Positions 10,001-22,568 of a stretch of 64,000 nt of DNA are shown piece after piece. The notes below the pieces were generated by a model. The model did no database searches and was not told the origin of the DNA. It was given only the letters and a program-made list of their open reading frames with translations. A program made the translations under genes and the position numbers. The DNA is from Symsagittifera roscoffensis (lineage: Eukaryota; Xenacoelomorpha; Acoela; Convolutidae): positions 31,906,369-31,970,368 of the forward strand of contig NC_087064.1 of NCBI RefSeq assembly GCF_963678635.1. The letters are read 5' to 3'. Each line of letters begins with the position of its first letter. Positions within the stretch are counted from its first letter, which is position 1.

Positions 10001-12390
10001 AATGAAAAAATTGCTTAAAGCTTATGCTTTTGAATATACTTTTTAAAGCTGTGAAACATTTCTGCTAAAGCGTTTTTTCGACAAATTTTATTTATTAAAT
10101 GAATGATATGTTTTCAGCATAAGGCTTAATGTTTAAGAGGCTATCGAGTGCAACGTTTAAAAACGTGTTTATCAGAACGTATAAGAATCATTCACGGGGC
10201 CATCGAATATACTAAAGTCTGGAATAATCTAGAATTCTTTTCAAAAAACGTGTAAAACTCTGTAAGAAAAATGAACTTGATTCAACTTCAAGGCTAGGCG
10301 GCATTATCTCCACACTTTTTCTCAACAATATTAGTGTTCACAGATTCATTTGAGTTGGAAACGAATAAAATGAGCAAAACCTTCATTCTAAGAGAAACAT
10401 TTTGTAAAGAACGGATTCGGTCTATGATTGAATAGCTCCCTGAAGACATCTCAAACATTTCATGAACCGATTCGGTTCATGAAATAACTTAAAATAATTG
10501 GAATTATCATAGGCTGAATTGCCTGCTTGAAAAAACTCAAATATTTGGCCTATAAAACAACTTGAATTGTATAGATTTTTTATTAATTGAATGTCTTGAT
10601 TATAATTTTTTACCATTCGAATCTTTTTCTCCGATAAAAGGAAAAATTTTAAAGTTGCTTAGTTTTTTTAAAAAATTAAATTTTTGCGAAGTGAGCGCTA
10701 TTAAATTACTTGAAATATCTTGAATAGCTTTCTTAGAAAATTCCCATTCGGCCTAAAAACGTTTTCAGTTTTGCTATTTTATACTTTGACTTGCTTGTTT
10801 AAGAAAACATGAATTTTTCGCGAACCGATTCAATCTATGAAATATTTTGAACTATATCAGATTTTTATCGCAAGAATTGAATGACTTCAACAGAAAATTG
10901 TTTTCATTTTTTCGCCTTTCGGTGCCTTTTTCTGAAAAAAATTGAAATATACCGAATTTTCATAGCTTACCTAGAATTTTTTTTTGAGAACCGATTTGGA
11001 TTAAGAAACAACTTGATTTTTTTCTCATCTCTATAGTTTGAACAGCTTGCTGCAGAAAATCATTTTAAGCAGTTTTGTTCGCACCTTAAAATAACATCAA
11101 TTCAAGTAGTTTCAAGTTTTTATCGCATCAATTTCTTGAATCGAAAAATTTTAATCTTTGGCATCAGATTTGCTTTGTTTCAAAGTTTGTTAGTATAAAA
11201 AGCTTGCAAAGAAAAAAATTGAACTTTTGTCATCCACTTCTCTTCATGAAGTATCATAAGTTTTTTTTCAATATTCTTAGCTTGACTAGCTGGCCTAAAA
11301 AATCTGAGTTTTTTGCAAAACGATTTGGTTTAAGAAACAACTTGAATCATATTGAAGTGTCATTCTTTTAACAACTTGCTGAAGAAAACTCGATTTTTTG
11401 CGGACCGAATTGCTCTTTGAAATAGCTTGAAAGAGTTTCAACTGCTCATCGCTTGCATGATTTGGCTCGAACGCTTCTGTTTCTGCTATCTGATTTGCTT
11501 CGACTCAAAGTTTAAAAGCTAGAGTAGCTTACTGAGAATCATTATATCTTTTCGCAAACCAATTTGGTCTAAAAAACAGTGGTATACAAACCAGCCGAGA
11601 TCTCAACCCGCCCATAAGGCGAAAATTTTAAGAGCGATCAATAAGATTTACATTTAAGAAGGATCAACTCAATTCAACTTAGAGGCTATATTTCAGACAA
11701 AATTTTGCGTTCATAAATTTGTTCAGCTCTGAAAAGAATAAACATAAAACTGCAACCTCCACGCCTAGAGAAAAACATAAATTAGCAAATCGTTTAGTGC
11801 TATAAAACAATTAGAAATTTTCAAAATTTCATAGCTCGATTGACTTGCTCAAGAAATCGTCTGTTAAATAACTGGAAATATTTCAAGGTCTATCAGAGAT
11901 TGAAAAGCTTGCTTGAAAACTTTTTTTGCGAACCAAATCTGTCAACAAAATATCTTGAAAGATTCAAAAGCTTACAAAATCTAAACGTTCCGTGGACTAA
12001 ATTCGTCATCAGTATTCCTTGAAAAAGTCCGCAAAAATTCCGCAAAAAATTCCAATAGCTCGAAAATTCCAAAGCTTGAATAGCTTGCTTAAAAAACTTA
12101 AATTTTTCGCGAATCGATTTAGAGTCATTCGGAGCACGAATAATTAGCTTGAAATTTATTTTGATTTTCGCACACCAATTCCGTCTAAAAAACAACTTGA
12201 AAGATTCCAAAGCTTTATAATCTTGCTTGAAAACACACAAATTTTCCGCGAATTGATTCCGTTTAAGTTAACTTGAAAATTTTCAAAAACTCAAACCTTG
12301 AATAGCTTGCATTCAAAAAATTGGATGTTTCGAGAATCGATTTTGTCTATGGAACAACTTGAATAAATTAAATTTTTCATAGCCTAAACA
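10000..12390 (+). repeat. Diverged ~86-bp monomer array, start
   Basis: Repeated text of the form AGCTTGAATAGCTTGCTTAA..., then GCGAACCGATTCCGTCTATG, then AAATAACTTGAAATATTTCAAAG recurs about every 80-90 bp, with strong divergence between units. The first units appear near 10.4 kb (CCGATTCGGTTCATGAAATAACTT). The 115-codon minus-strand ORF at 11893-12240 lies wholly inside these units and is not treated as a gene. Confidence 0.8.
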
Positions 12391-12668
12391 CAGTGTTGGT
12401 TGAATTAACCGGACACAGCAAACAAAACTTGAAAATTCAAAGACTTTTTTCTCAAATTAGGTCAAAATCAGACAAAAAGTGAAAGAAAAAAACGTTTAGA
12501 GTTTCACCACAATTAATTAAGTGTTTTTCTTTTTTGTTTTGTTCTCCGGACTCCTTGTTGTAAATTTTTGTGCTCCTGACTTTTTGTCTACTACTGAATC
12601 AATTTGAGAAAAAAAAATTTTAAACATCAAGTTTTTTCATGATTTCCGGATAATTTAAATCCGAACTT
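12391..12668. mobile_element. Fold-back (MITE-like) element, internally deleted
   Basis: Left end CAGTGTTGGTTGAATTAACCGGACAC; right end the inverted counterpart ...TCCGGATAATTTAAATC. It shares the subterminal blocks seen in the longer copies, such as CAGACAAAAAGTGAA. No transposase. The left flank is CA rather than TA, so the boundary is slightly decayed. Confidence 0.6.
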
Positions 12669-12764
12669 TGATTTGCTTGGAAAAACTTAAACTATTCGTT
12701 CATTAAATAGTTCTGAGGTTGAACAGTTTGCTTAAAAAAATTAAAAGATTTTATTGCCTAAATA

Positions 12765-13353
12765 CAATGCTGATTTAACTAACCGGACAAAGAAATTAAA
12801 ATTGAAATTTCAAAGACATTTTTCTAAATTTTGAATAAATCAGGCAAAAAATGAGGCAAAAAAATGTTTATTGTTTCACCACAATTAACTAAATGCATTT
12901 TTTGAAATTTTCAGCCACAAGTTTTTTCGCAAAATGTGTCATTTTTTTAGTTAATCAACAATAAACTGAAACTAACCTATCTAACCTCAGCGAAGATTTT
13001 TGTATAGTAGAAAAACAGCTTTTTTGACTATCAACCAAAAATTGATTCCGCTAATCTTCTGAGTTTTGGAGAATTTATCCCTCGAAAAATTTGCCGATTT
13101 GTCTATTGGACTTCTTTTCATATACATTTCTCATCATTTGACTCAGTAATTTTAGCGTAATTCTCAATTAACTGGAAAAAATTGGTTGCAGAAAGTGAAA
13201 TTAAATTGCACCCAACGAGTTTTGGCGAAACCATAGGCAATTTTTGTTCTTTTATCTTTTTGTCTACTAATGATACAATTTGTGAAAAAAAGTTTTTAAA
13301 GATGATGTTGAATTTTTTTTTTCAAATTGTCAGGATAGTTTAAATCTGCACTT
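12765..13353. mobile_element. Fold-back MITE, Tc1/mariner-type ends
   Basis: TA | CAATGCTGATTTAACTAACCGGAC at the left and GTCAGGATAGTTTAAATCTGCACTT | TA at the right, about 589 bp. The two halves are roughly complementary along much of their length. No coding capacity for a transposase. Confidence 0.65.
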
Positions 13354-13883
13354 TATTACTTGAAAATTTTTAAACTCTCCGTTCATTAAATAGTTTGAAA
13401 TATTTCAAAGATCCTAGGTTGAACAGTTTGCTTGCAAAAAAGTTAACATTTTTGCGAACCGATTCCATATATGAGTTAGCTTTAAAGTTTTCAATATTTC
13501 GAAACTTGAATAGCTTGTGTACAAATTTTGACTGTTCCGGGATCAGATTCTGTCTATGAAACTAACCGGATACAACAGTCTATTTGTGTCCAGATTCTGT
13601 CTATTTAAATTAACCGGACACAACAAACAAAATTCAGAATTTTGAAGACGTTATTCTTTTTTTGGGTGATGATCAGACAAAAAGTGAAAAAAAAAAATGC
13701 TTAAAATTTCATCACAATTATTTAAGAGCTTTTCTTTTAAATTTTCCAGACACATTTTTTTCTAAACAGTCATTTTTTTAGTTAATCAAAAACTACGCTG
13801 AAAATTCCGTGTTAATTGATGAGATAACTACATCAAAAGAAGTCTCTTACATAGTTCAGCAAAGTTCATACAACTTAAAATTT
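12987..13883. repeat. 897-bp segment duplicated at 15941-16837 (copy A)
   Basis: Constant offset of 2,954 bp to copy B, with only a few substitutions seen by eye. The segment spans the right half of one fold-back element and the left part of the next, so it records amplification of a compound unit rather than transposition. Confidence 0.85.
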
Positions 13884-14497
13884 AACCCGTCCAAGCCAGG
13901 CAAAAAATGAGGTGAAAAAAAACTTAGATTTTCCACCACAATTAATTAAAGGCATTTTTAAAAGTTTGCAGCCATAGTGTTTTGCGCAAGAATGTGACAT
14001 TTCCTTAGTTAATCAAAAATAAGCTGAAACTAACCCATCAATTGGTAAAAAAAAACTACATCAAAAGGAGCCCCCTACACAGCCCAAAAAATTTCAGGGA
14101 GAACAAATTTTGCGAAGCTCGCATTTTGCTCGAAACTTGCTCTTGAGCAGAGATTTCCAATTTATTTAGTGGAAAATTCTTTTTTTGGCTATCAACCAAA
14201 TACTTTCCGTTACCCTTCTGATTTTTGGAGAATATATTCCTCCAAAAAATTGTCGATCTGGGTAATGGGCTTAGTAATTTTTAGCGTAATTCTCAAATCA
14301 CTTAGAAGAAGCAAAACTACACGTTTTATGAAAGAAATTGGTTGCAAAAATCGAAAATAAATTGCACCAAAGTAGTTCCGGCGAAATCTTAAGCAGTTTT
14401 TGTTCTCTTAACTTTTTGTCCCAATTGGAGAAAAAAAAACTGAATTATTTTTGATTTTTTTTTTCAAGTTGTCCGGATATTTTAAACTGGCAGTTTT
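13597..14497. mobile_element. Fold-back MITE copy with replaced left tip
   Basis: Left subterminal TTTAAATTAACCGGACACAAC, right GTCCGGATATTTTAAACTGGCAG. The terminal CAGTG is missing on the left, where a partial second copy of the same end (near 13561) abuts it. It contains an extra copy of internal sequence around 13880-14100. Confidence 0.5.
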
Positions 14498-14738
14498 TTT
14501 GAAAAAACTTAAACTCTCCGTTCATTAAATAGTTTGAAATAATTCAAAGATCGTAGGTTGAATAGTTTGCTTACAAAAAAATTAATTTTTGTTGCGAACT
14601 GATTGTATTTATAAGTTAGCTTGAAATCTTTTAAATTTTCAAAGCTTGAAAAGCTTGCGTATAAAATTTGTCTGTTCTGAGAACAGATTATGTCGATGAT
14701 ATAACTCAAAAAAAAATAAAAATTTCTTAGCCCAATTA

Positions 14739-15396
14739 CAGTGCTGAATAAAATAACCGGACACAAAAATTAAAAAAATTGAAATTTCCAAGAACTTTTT
14801 CTCAATCGGGTCAAGATCAGACAAAAAGTGAAGGGAAAAAACGCATAGAGTTTCACCACACTTAATTAGATGCATTTAAAAATTTGCAGTCACGTTTTTT
14901 GCAAAAATTGGTCATATTCTAAGTTAATCAAAAACAATGCTGAAACTAACCAGTCAATTGATAAGAAAACTACATCAAAAGAAGCCTCCTACACAGCCAG
15001 CAGTTTTTAGGGATGATTGTTTTTCCAAAAAAGCGCAAATAATTTGAAACTGTCAACCAAAAGTGTATTTTGTTTTTTTTTCTGACTTTTGGAGATTTTA
15101 TCTCTGGAAAAGTTTGTCGATATGTGCTTGGGGTTTCTTTTGATGTACAATTCTCATCTATTAACTCACCAATTTTTGCTTATTTTCTCAATTAAAAAAG
15201 CCAAAACTACTCATTTTTATGAAAAAAATTGTTTGCAAAAATTGAAAAAAATTGCACCCAAGTAGTTACGGCGCAATCACAAGCAATTTTATTGGCTTAA
15301 CTTTTTGTCTACTAATGATACAATTTGAGAAAAATTTTTTTAAAAATGTTGTCGAAAATTTTTTTCAAGTTGTCAGGATAATTTAAATCTGCACTT
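14739..15396. mobile_element. Fold-back MITE, about 658 bp
   Basis: TA | CAGTGCTGAATAAAATAACCGGACAC on the left and GTCAGGATAATTTAAATCTGCACTT | TA on the right. Internal blocks match the neighbours. Confidence 0.65.
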
Positions 15397-15599
15397 TATT
15401 TACTTGAAAAATTTTAAATTCTCCGTTATTTAAATAGTTCTGAGGTTAAATAGTTTGCTTAAAAAATTAATTTTTTTGCAAACTGATCCTATTTATAATT
15501 TAGCCGGTAAATTTTCAAAATTTTAAACACTGATTACCTTGCGTACAAACAATTGGTATGAAAAAATTTGAAAAATTCAATGATTTTATTGCCTAAATA

Positions 15600-16307
15600 C
15601 AATGCTGATTTAACTAACCAGACAAAAAAAATTAAAATTGAAATTTCAAAGACATTTTTCTAAATTTCGGGTCAATCAGTCAAAAAATGAAGCAAAAAAA
15701 TGCTTATTATTTTACCACAATCAACTAAGTGCATTTTTTAACATTAGCATTTTGCGAAAAAGCATAATGACACATTTTGCTTTTTCGCAAAATGTGTCAT
15801 TTTCTTTGTTAATCAAAAATAAACTGAAACTAACCTATCAACTTATAAGAAAACCACATCAAAAGAAGCCCCTACACAGCCCAACAGTTTTCAGGGAAGA
15901 TAACTTTTGCAAAACTCGCAAATTGTTTGAAACTTGCTTTTCAGCGAAGATTTTTGTATAGTAGAAAAACAGCTTTTTTGACTATCAACCAAAAATTTAT
16001 TCCGCTAATCTTCTGAGTTTTGGAGAATTTATCCCTCGAAAAATTTGCCGATTTGTCTATTGGACTTCTTTTCATATACATTTCTCATCATTTGACTCAA
16101 TAATTTTAGCGTAATTCTCAATTAACTGGAAAAAATTGGTTGCAGAAAGTGAAATTAAATTGCACCCAACGAGTTTTGGCGAAACCATAGGCAATTTTTG
16201 TTCTTTTATCTTTTTGTCTACTAATGATACAATTTGTGAAAAAAAGTTTTTAAAGATGATGTTGAATTTTTTTTTTCAAATTGTCAGGATAGTTTAAATC
16301 TGCACTT
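15600..16307. mobile_element. Fold-back MITE, about 708 bp
   Basis: TA | CAATGCTGATTTAACTAACCAGAC on the left and GTCAGGATAGTTTAAATCTGCACTT | TA on the right. It contains an extra perfect hairpin near 15752-15800 built from TTTTGCGAAAAAGCA and its complement. Its right half belongs to duplicated segment B. Confidence 0.65.
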
Positions 16308-16837
16308 TATTACTTGAAAATTTTTAAACTCTCCGTTCATTAAATAGTTTGAAATATTTCAAAGATCCTAGGTTGAACAGTTTGCTTGCAAAAAAGTTAA
16401 CATTTTTGCGAACCGATTCCATATATGAGTTAGCTTTAAAGTTTTCAATATTTCGAAACTTGAATAGCTTGTGTACAAATTTTGACTGTTCCGGGATCAG
16501 ATTCTGTCTATGAAACTAACCGGATACAACAGTCTATTTGTGTCCAGATTCTGTCTATTTAAATTAACCGGACACAACAAACAAAATTCAGAATTTTGAA
16601 GACGTTATTCTTTTTTTGGGTGATGATCAGACAAAAAGTGAAGAAAAAAAATGCTTAAAATTTCATCACAATTATTTAAGAGCTTTTCTTTTAAATTTTC
16701 CAGACACATTTTTTTCTAAACAGTCATTTTTTTAGTTAATCAAAAACTACGCTGAAAATTCCGTGTTAATTGATGAGATAACTACATCAAAAGAAGTCTC
16801 TTACATAGTACTGCAAAGTTCATACAACTTAAAATTT
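15941..16837. repeat. 897-bp segment, copy B
   Basis: Copy of 12987-13883; the junctions are sharp in the text (CTCAGCG against TTCAGCG on the left, ATTTAACC against ATTTCCAA on the right). Confidence 0.85.
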
Positions 16838-17183
16838 CCAAACATTTTAAAAAATTGAAAGTTGTATTTAAGCAAAGGTTTCAATTTTTGCATAGTAAAT
16901 GTATTTGACTTCTGTAAATGAGCCCTGCAAAATTTGGTCAAGATGTGTAAGGGGCTTCTTTTGGTACATTTTTCTCATCAATTAACAGAGTAGTTTTAGC
17001 GCAATTCATGATTCACTAAGAATAATCAAAGTTACTCATTTTGGGGAAAAATTTGGCTGCAAAAATGGAAAGTTAATTGCACCCAAGTAATACTTTTTTA
17101 TATGTCTACTACTGACTCAAATTGAGAAAAAACTTTCAAAAATTCAAGTTTTGTTCGTTCTGGATCATTTAAATCAGCACTTT
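16551..17183. mobile_element. Fold-back MITE copy
   Basis: Left subterminal TTTAAATTAACCGGACACAAC (tip replaced as in the 13597 copy), right GATCATTTAAATCAGCACTTT | TA. No ORF of note. Confidence 0.5.
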
Positions 17184-17189
17184 TAGGTA

Positions 17190-18519
17190 CTTGAAAAAAT
17201 TTTAAACTCTCCGTTCATGAAATAAATTGAATATTTTCAAAGTTTTGTATGTTGAATAGTTTGCTAAAAAATGTTACTCTTCTGAAAAAAAGGACTAAAA
17301 AGGCTTTATTCCCATTTTGAATTTTTATTAAACAAAAAGCAAAGTGATCAAAAGTTGCTTAGAATTACAGCAGAATTATTTGGGTGCAAATTAGTTTCGA
17401 AATTCGCAGTCAACATTTCGCATTAAAATGTCCCCCTAAGGTCACTTCGGTTTTTTAGTTAGAAGAAAAAAACTTTGAAACTACCTTTCAAATTAAATTA
17501 AAAAAATTTTTTTTTACTCATTCCAGCAAAATTCAGTAAAGGTCAAATTTTCAAAAATGCGCAGAAGGTAAAATTTGTTTCAGGCAAAGATTTTGATTTT
17601 TAATAGTGAAAAGTAGAATTTTTGGCTATCAACCAAAAATTTATTTTGTTATACCGACTTTTGAAAATGTTGTTCAAAAATTTTTTGGGATGCATTAGAA
17701 GCCTTTTTTGGTATAAATTTCTCATCAATTAGCTCAAGCAATTCTGCTGACAGTTTAGGCTGTTTTTGCTCTCCTTGTTTTTTGCTTAATACTCGGCCAC
17801 TTTGAGAAAAAAGCCTTTGAAACTTCAAGTTTTATTTGTGGTGTCCGGATAGTTCAAATCAGCGCTCTTGTTTGACTGAAAAGAAAACTTAAATTTTTCT
17901 CGAGTCATTTGCGTTCAGGAAGTAACTTGGAAGGTTTCAAAATTTCATAGGTTGAAGATCTTGCTTTAGAAGAATTAAACGTTTTGCGAACCGATTCCTC
18001 TGAAATAACTTGAAATACTTCAGAGTCTCTTGCAGCTTGAAAAGCTTGCCCGAACGCATTAGGTTTTTTGCAAACCAGTTCCATCTCTAAATTACCTTGA
18101 AAGATTACAAAGCTTTAATATCTTGTATAAAAATGCTTAAACTCTCCGCGAATTGATTCTATCATCAGTATTCTGCAATATTTTTGGCAAACTCATCCAA
18201 TTGCTCGAAAATTTCGAAAGCTGGAAAATTTTGTTTCAAAAATTTAATTTTCCGCCATCCGATTCCGTAATTGAAAAAAATTAGTATATTTTATAAAATT
18301 GTAGATTGATTGGCTTGCTTAAGAAGCTTGCTTAAAAAACTGATTCCGTCTATAAATTAAATTGAAAATTTCTTAAGTTTCAAATAATGAAAAGCTTCCG
18401 TACAACAACTTGAATGTTCCGAAAATTGATTCCGTCTAAGAAAAAACTTGAAAGATCCCAGCCTTGCCTTAATGTTTGCTTAAAAAAGCTCAAACTCTAA
18501 AAAAATCATAGCTTAAATA
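17190..18519 (+). repeat. Monomers plus isolated fold-back element ends
   Basis: Diverged ~86-bp monomers, with a fold-back right end at about 17838-17870 (GTGTCCGGATAGTTCAAATCAGCGCT). A large part of 17460-17900 reappears near 20625-21030. Confidence 0.6.
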
Positions 18520-19339
18520 CAAAACTGATTCAAAATTATCTGACACAACTAAAAAGATTTTGAATATCCAAAGATTTTTTTCTCAATTTGGTCAAAATTA
18601 GATGAAAAGTGGAAAGAAAAAAATTGCTAAGATTTTCAACCGAAATATTTTAATGCCACTCCTTTTTCCAAAATCGCAGCCAACATTTTCCCCAAAAATG
18701 CGTCGTTTTTTTCTGAGTTAAGAAAAACGATGAGACTACCGAGTGAATTGATGAAAACAGTTACATCAAGGAAGCCTCTTACACAGCCCAACAATCCTCA
18801 GAGGAGATAAATTTTCTAAAAATAATAGCAAAAAATTTCAATTTCGTTTTTAGGTAAAGATTTCGATTTTTGTATTGTATAATTTAGTTTTTTTTTGTCT
18901 ATCAACCAAAAATACTTTCTGCGGATTTAGAGATTTTATACTGTGGTATACCCTAAAACTTTGTCGGGTTGCGTAGGGCGTTCTTTCGATATAACTTTTC
19001 CATCAATTAACTCAGTTATTTTAGCGTAATTCTCGATTAACAACATAAAACCAAAAAGACCGATTTTTGGGGGAAAATTTTAGCTGAGAATTTCAAAACT
19101 ACCTTGCAAACAAGTAATCCGGCTGGAAATTCAAGTTTTTTAGTTTTTGTATAATACTGACCTATTTTAGTAAAACAACCCTTGCAATTTCAAGTATAGG
19201 TGCAATTTTGGTGCAAATTATTTTCGAATATCGCAACTAAAATTTTTCCACAAAATGGGTCATTTTGGCTTCATTTCGTGTATCGAGAATTACGCTAAAA
19301 TTGCTCGGTAAAGTGTCCAGATATGTTGAATCATCCCTG
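18520..19339. mobile_element. Fold-back element, ~820-bp subtype
   Basis: TA | CAAAACTGATTCAAAATTATCTGACAC at the left and GTGTCCAGATATGTTGAATCATCCCTG | TA at the right. It contains the block CCTAAAACTTTGTCGGGTTGCGTAGG. It matches the element at 22569-24072 and preserves the site into which another element inserted there. Confidence 0.6.
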
Positions 19340-22300
19340 TAGTCGATTGAAAAAAATTAAACTTAAATAATTTATGAAAATAATCAAAGTTTTGTTGCTG
19401 GACTAGCATGCTTCCGTTATTCTTCAGATTTTGCAGAGTTTATCCCTCCAAAAACTTGTCGATATGTGTAATGGACTTATTTTGAAATACATTTTTCATC
19501 AATTAACTCAAAAATTTTTAGCGTAATTCTCAACTCACTTAGAAAAAGCAAAACTACTCATTTTTAAGGAAACAATTGGTCACAAAATTCGAAAATAAAT
19601 TGCACCCAAGTGGTTTTTGCAAAATCTTAGACAAATTTTGTTCTCTTAATTTTTTGCCTACTATTGACCCAAATTGAGAAAAAAAATTAAATGTTGTTAA
19701 AAATGCTTTTTCAAGTTGCCGGATAACTTAAGTTAGCCTTTGTTTTGCTTGAAATCTTGAAATCTCCGTTGAACACTTTCAAATATTTCAAAGATCATAG
19801 GTTGAATAGTTTGCTTGCAAAAAAGGTAAAATTTTTTGCGTACCGATTCCATTTATGAGTTAGCTTTAAAGTTTTCAAAATTTCGAAACTTGAATAGCTT
19901 GTGTACAAATTTTGACTGTTCCGGGATCAGATTCTGTCTATGAAATTAACCGGACACAACAGTCTATTTGTGTCCAGATTCTGTCTATTTAAATTAACCG
20001 GACACAGCAAACAAAATTCAGAATTTCGATTACGTTTTTCTCTTTTTGGATGATGATCAGACAAAAAGTGAAGAAAAAAATGCTTAAAATTTAATCACGA
20101 TTTTTAAAGAGCTTTTCTTTTGAACTTTGCAGACACAATTTTTTTTTAAAACTGTAATTTTTTAGTTAATCAAAAACTACGCTGAAAATTCTGTGTTAAA
20201 TAATGAAATAATTACATCAAAAGAAGTCTCTTACACAGCTCAGCAAAGTTCATGTAAGTTAAAATTTCCAAACATTTTTGGAAAATTGAAAATTGTTTTT
20301 AAGCAAAGATTTCAATTTTTGCATAGTAAAGGTATTTGGCATCTACCGTAAATGAATTCTGTAAAAAAAAACCTGCAAAATTTGGTCAAGATGTGAAAGG
20401 GGCTTCTTTTGGTACATCTTTTTTTATCAATTAACTGAGTAGTTTTAGCGTAATTCATGATTCACCAAGAATAATCAAAGTTTAATAGCTTGCTAAAAAA
20501 TTTACTCTTTTCGCGAACAGATTCTGTGTATAATTTAACAAGAAAATTTTCAGAATTTCGAAGTTTGAATAGCTTGTGTACAAAAACTTGACTCTTCTGA
20601 GAAACGATTCTGAAGTTAGGAGAAAAAAACTTTGAAACTACCTTTCAAATTAATTTTAAAAAAAAAATTTAACTCATTCCAGCAAAATTCAGTAAAGGTC
20701 AAATTTTTAAAAATGCGCAAAAGGTTTAAAATTTGTTTTAGGCAAAGATTTTGATTTTTAATAGTGAAAAGTAGAATTTTTGGCTATCAACCAAAATTTT
20801 ATTTTGTTATACCGACTTTTGAAAATGTTGTTCAAAAATTTTTGGTATAAATTTCTCATCAATTAACTCAAGCAATTCTGCTGACAATTTAGGCAGTTTT
20901 TGCTCTCCTTGTTTTTTGCTTAATACTCGGCCACTTTGAGAAAAAAGCCTTTGAAACTTCAAGTTTTATTTGTGGTGTCCAGATAGTTCAAATCAGCGCT
21001 CTAGTTTGACTGAAAAGAAAACCTAAATTTTTCTCGAGTCTTTTCTGCTCATGAATTAACTTGATATGTTTCAAAAATTCATAGATTGAAGAGCTTGCAT
21101 AAAAAAGCCTAAACTCTCCGCGAATTGATTCCATTATTAGTATTCCGATATATTTTCGGCAAAATCATCCAAAAGCTCGAAATTTTCAAAAGCTGGAAAA
21201 CTTTGCTTGAAGTTTGAAACATTCCACAATACGATTCAATTATTAAAATAAATTCGAAATTCTCAAAAATTTATAGATTGAATAGCTTGCTTAAGAAGCA
21301 TGCTTAAAAAAACTGATTCCGTCTATAAATTAAATTGAAAACTGAATCCTTCTAGGAAAAAAACTTGAAAGATCCCAACCTTGCTTTAAAGCTTGCTTAT
21401 AAAAGCTCAAACTCTCCGTGATTCAATTCCATAATCAGTATTCTTGTAAATATTCCGCAAAATTTTTCAATAGTTCGAAAATACTGGAAAGTTGAATAGC
21501 TTGCTTGAAAAACTTAATATTTTTCTGCCGATTTCGTTAATAAATAACTTAAATTTTTAAAATTTAATTAATTGAATAGCTTGCCTAAAAACATTTAAGT
21601 TTTTGGAAGCCTTTTACACAGCCCAACAATCTTCAGAGGAGATAAATTTTCCAAAAAAAATCGCAAAAAATTTCAGTTTTATTTGTAGGTAAAGATTTCG
21701 ATTTTTGTATTGATCAAATTAGTTTTTTTTGTCTATAACCAAAAATACCTTCTGAAGATTTGGATATTTTACCTTCTGCTTTACCCTAAAACTTTGTCGG
21801 GCTGCGTAGGGCGTTCTTTCGATATAACTTTCTGATCAATTAACTCATTAGTCTTAGCCTAATTCTCGATTAACTACAAAAAACGATAGAGACCGATTTT
21901 TTTGGGGGAAAAGTTTAGCTGAGAATTTTGAAAGATCAAAGATCCCAACCTTGCTTTAAAGCTTGCTTATAAAAGCTCAAACTCTCCGCAATTCAATTCC
22001 ATAATCAGTTTTCTTCTAAATATTCCGCAAAATTTTGCAATAGTTCTAAAATACCGGAAAGTTGAACAGCTTGCTTGAAAACCTTAAGTTTTCTGCCGAT
22101 TCCGTCAATGAATAACTCGAAAAGTTTTAAAATTTGAATAGCTTGCCTAAAAAATTTGAATTTTTGCGAACCGATTCCGTATATAAAATAACTAAAATAA
22201 CTTGAAAGATGCTACGCTTTAAAAGCTTGCTTCAGAAAATTAATACTTTCCGCGAACTAATTCCGTCATCAATATTCCACTAAACTTTCCGCAACGTTCT

Positions 22301-22568
22301 TCAATAGGTCGATACCCATTACGTTAATGAAATATTTTGGAATTTTTCAAAGTTTCGTAGATTGATTAGCTTGCTTAAAACTACTTAACTTTTCGCGATA
22401 AAATTCTGTTTCTAAGCTAGCTTGATAAATTTCGTTGTAAGTTGATAAATAGCTTGATAAGTTTCAATGATTGGATTTTTTGCGGAAAATCAGTTGAATA
22501 ATCCAAAAACCGATTCCTCCTCCTTCGAAATAACTTTGAAAAAATAAAAAAAATTCATAGCTCAAATA
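19340..22568 (+). repeat. Monomer array with partial fold-back copies
   Basis: Includes a third, more diverged version of the 12987-13883 segment at about 19850-20340, and a copy of 17460-17900 near 20625-21030. A block at 21372-21560 (GATCCCAACCTTGCTTTAAAG) recurs near 21940-22140. Local monomers alternate with element fragments. Confidence 0.6.

Noticed and set aside
11893-12240. 115-codon minus-strand ORF
   Set aside because: Lies entirely in diverged monomers of the repeat array; composition follows the repeat.
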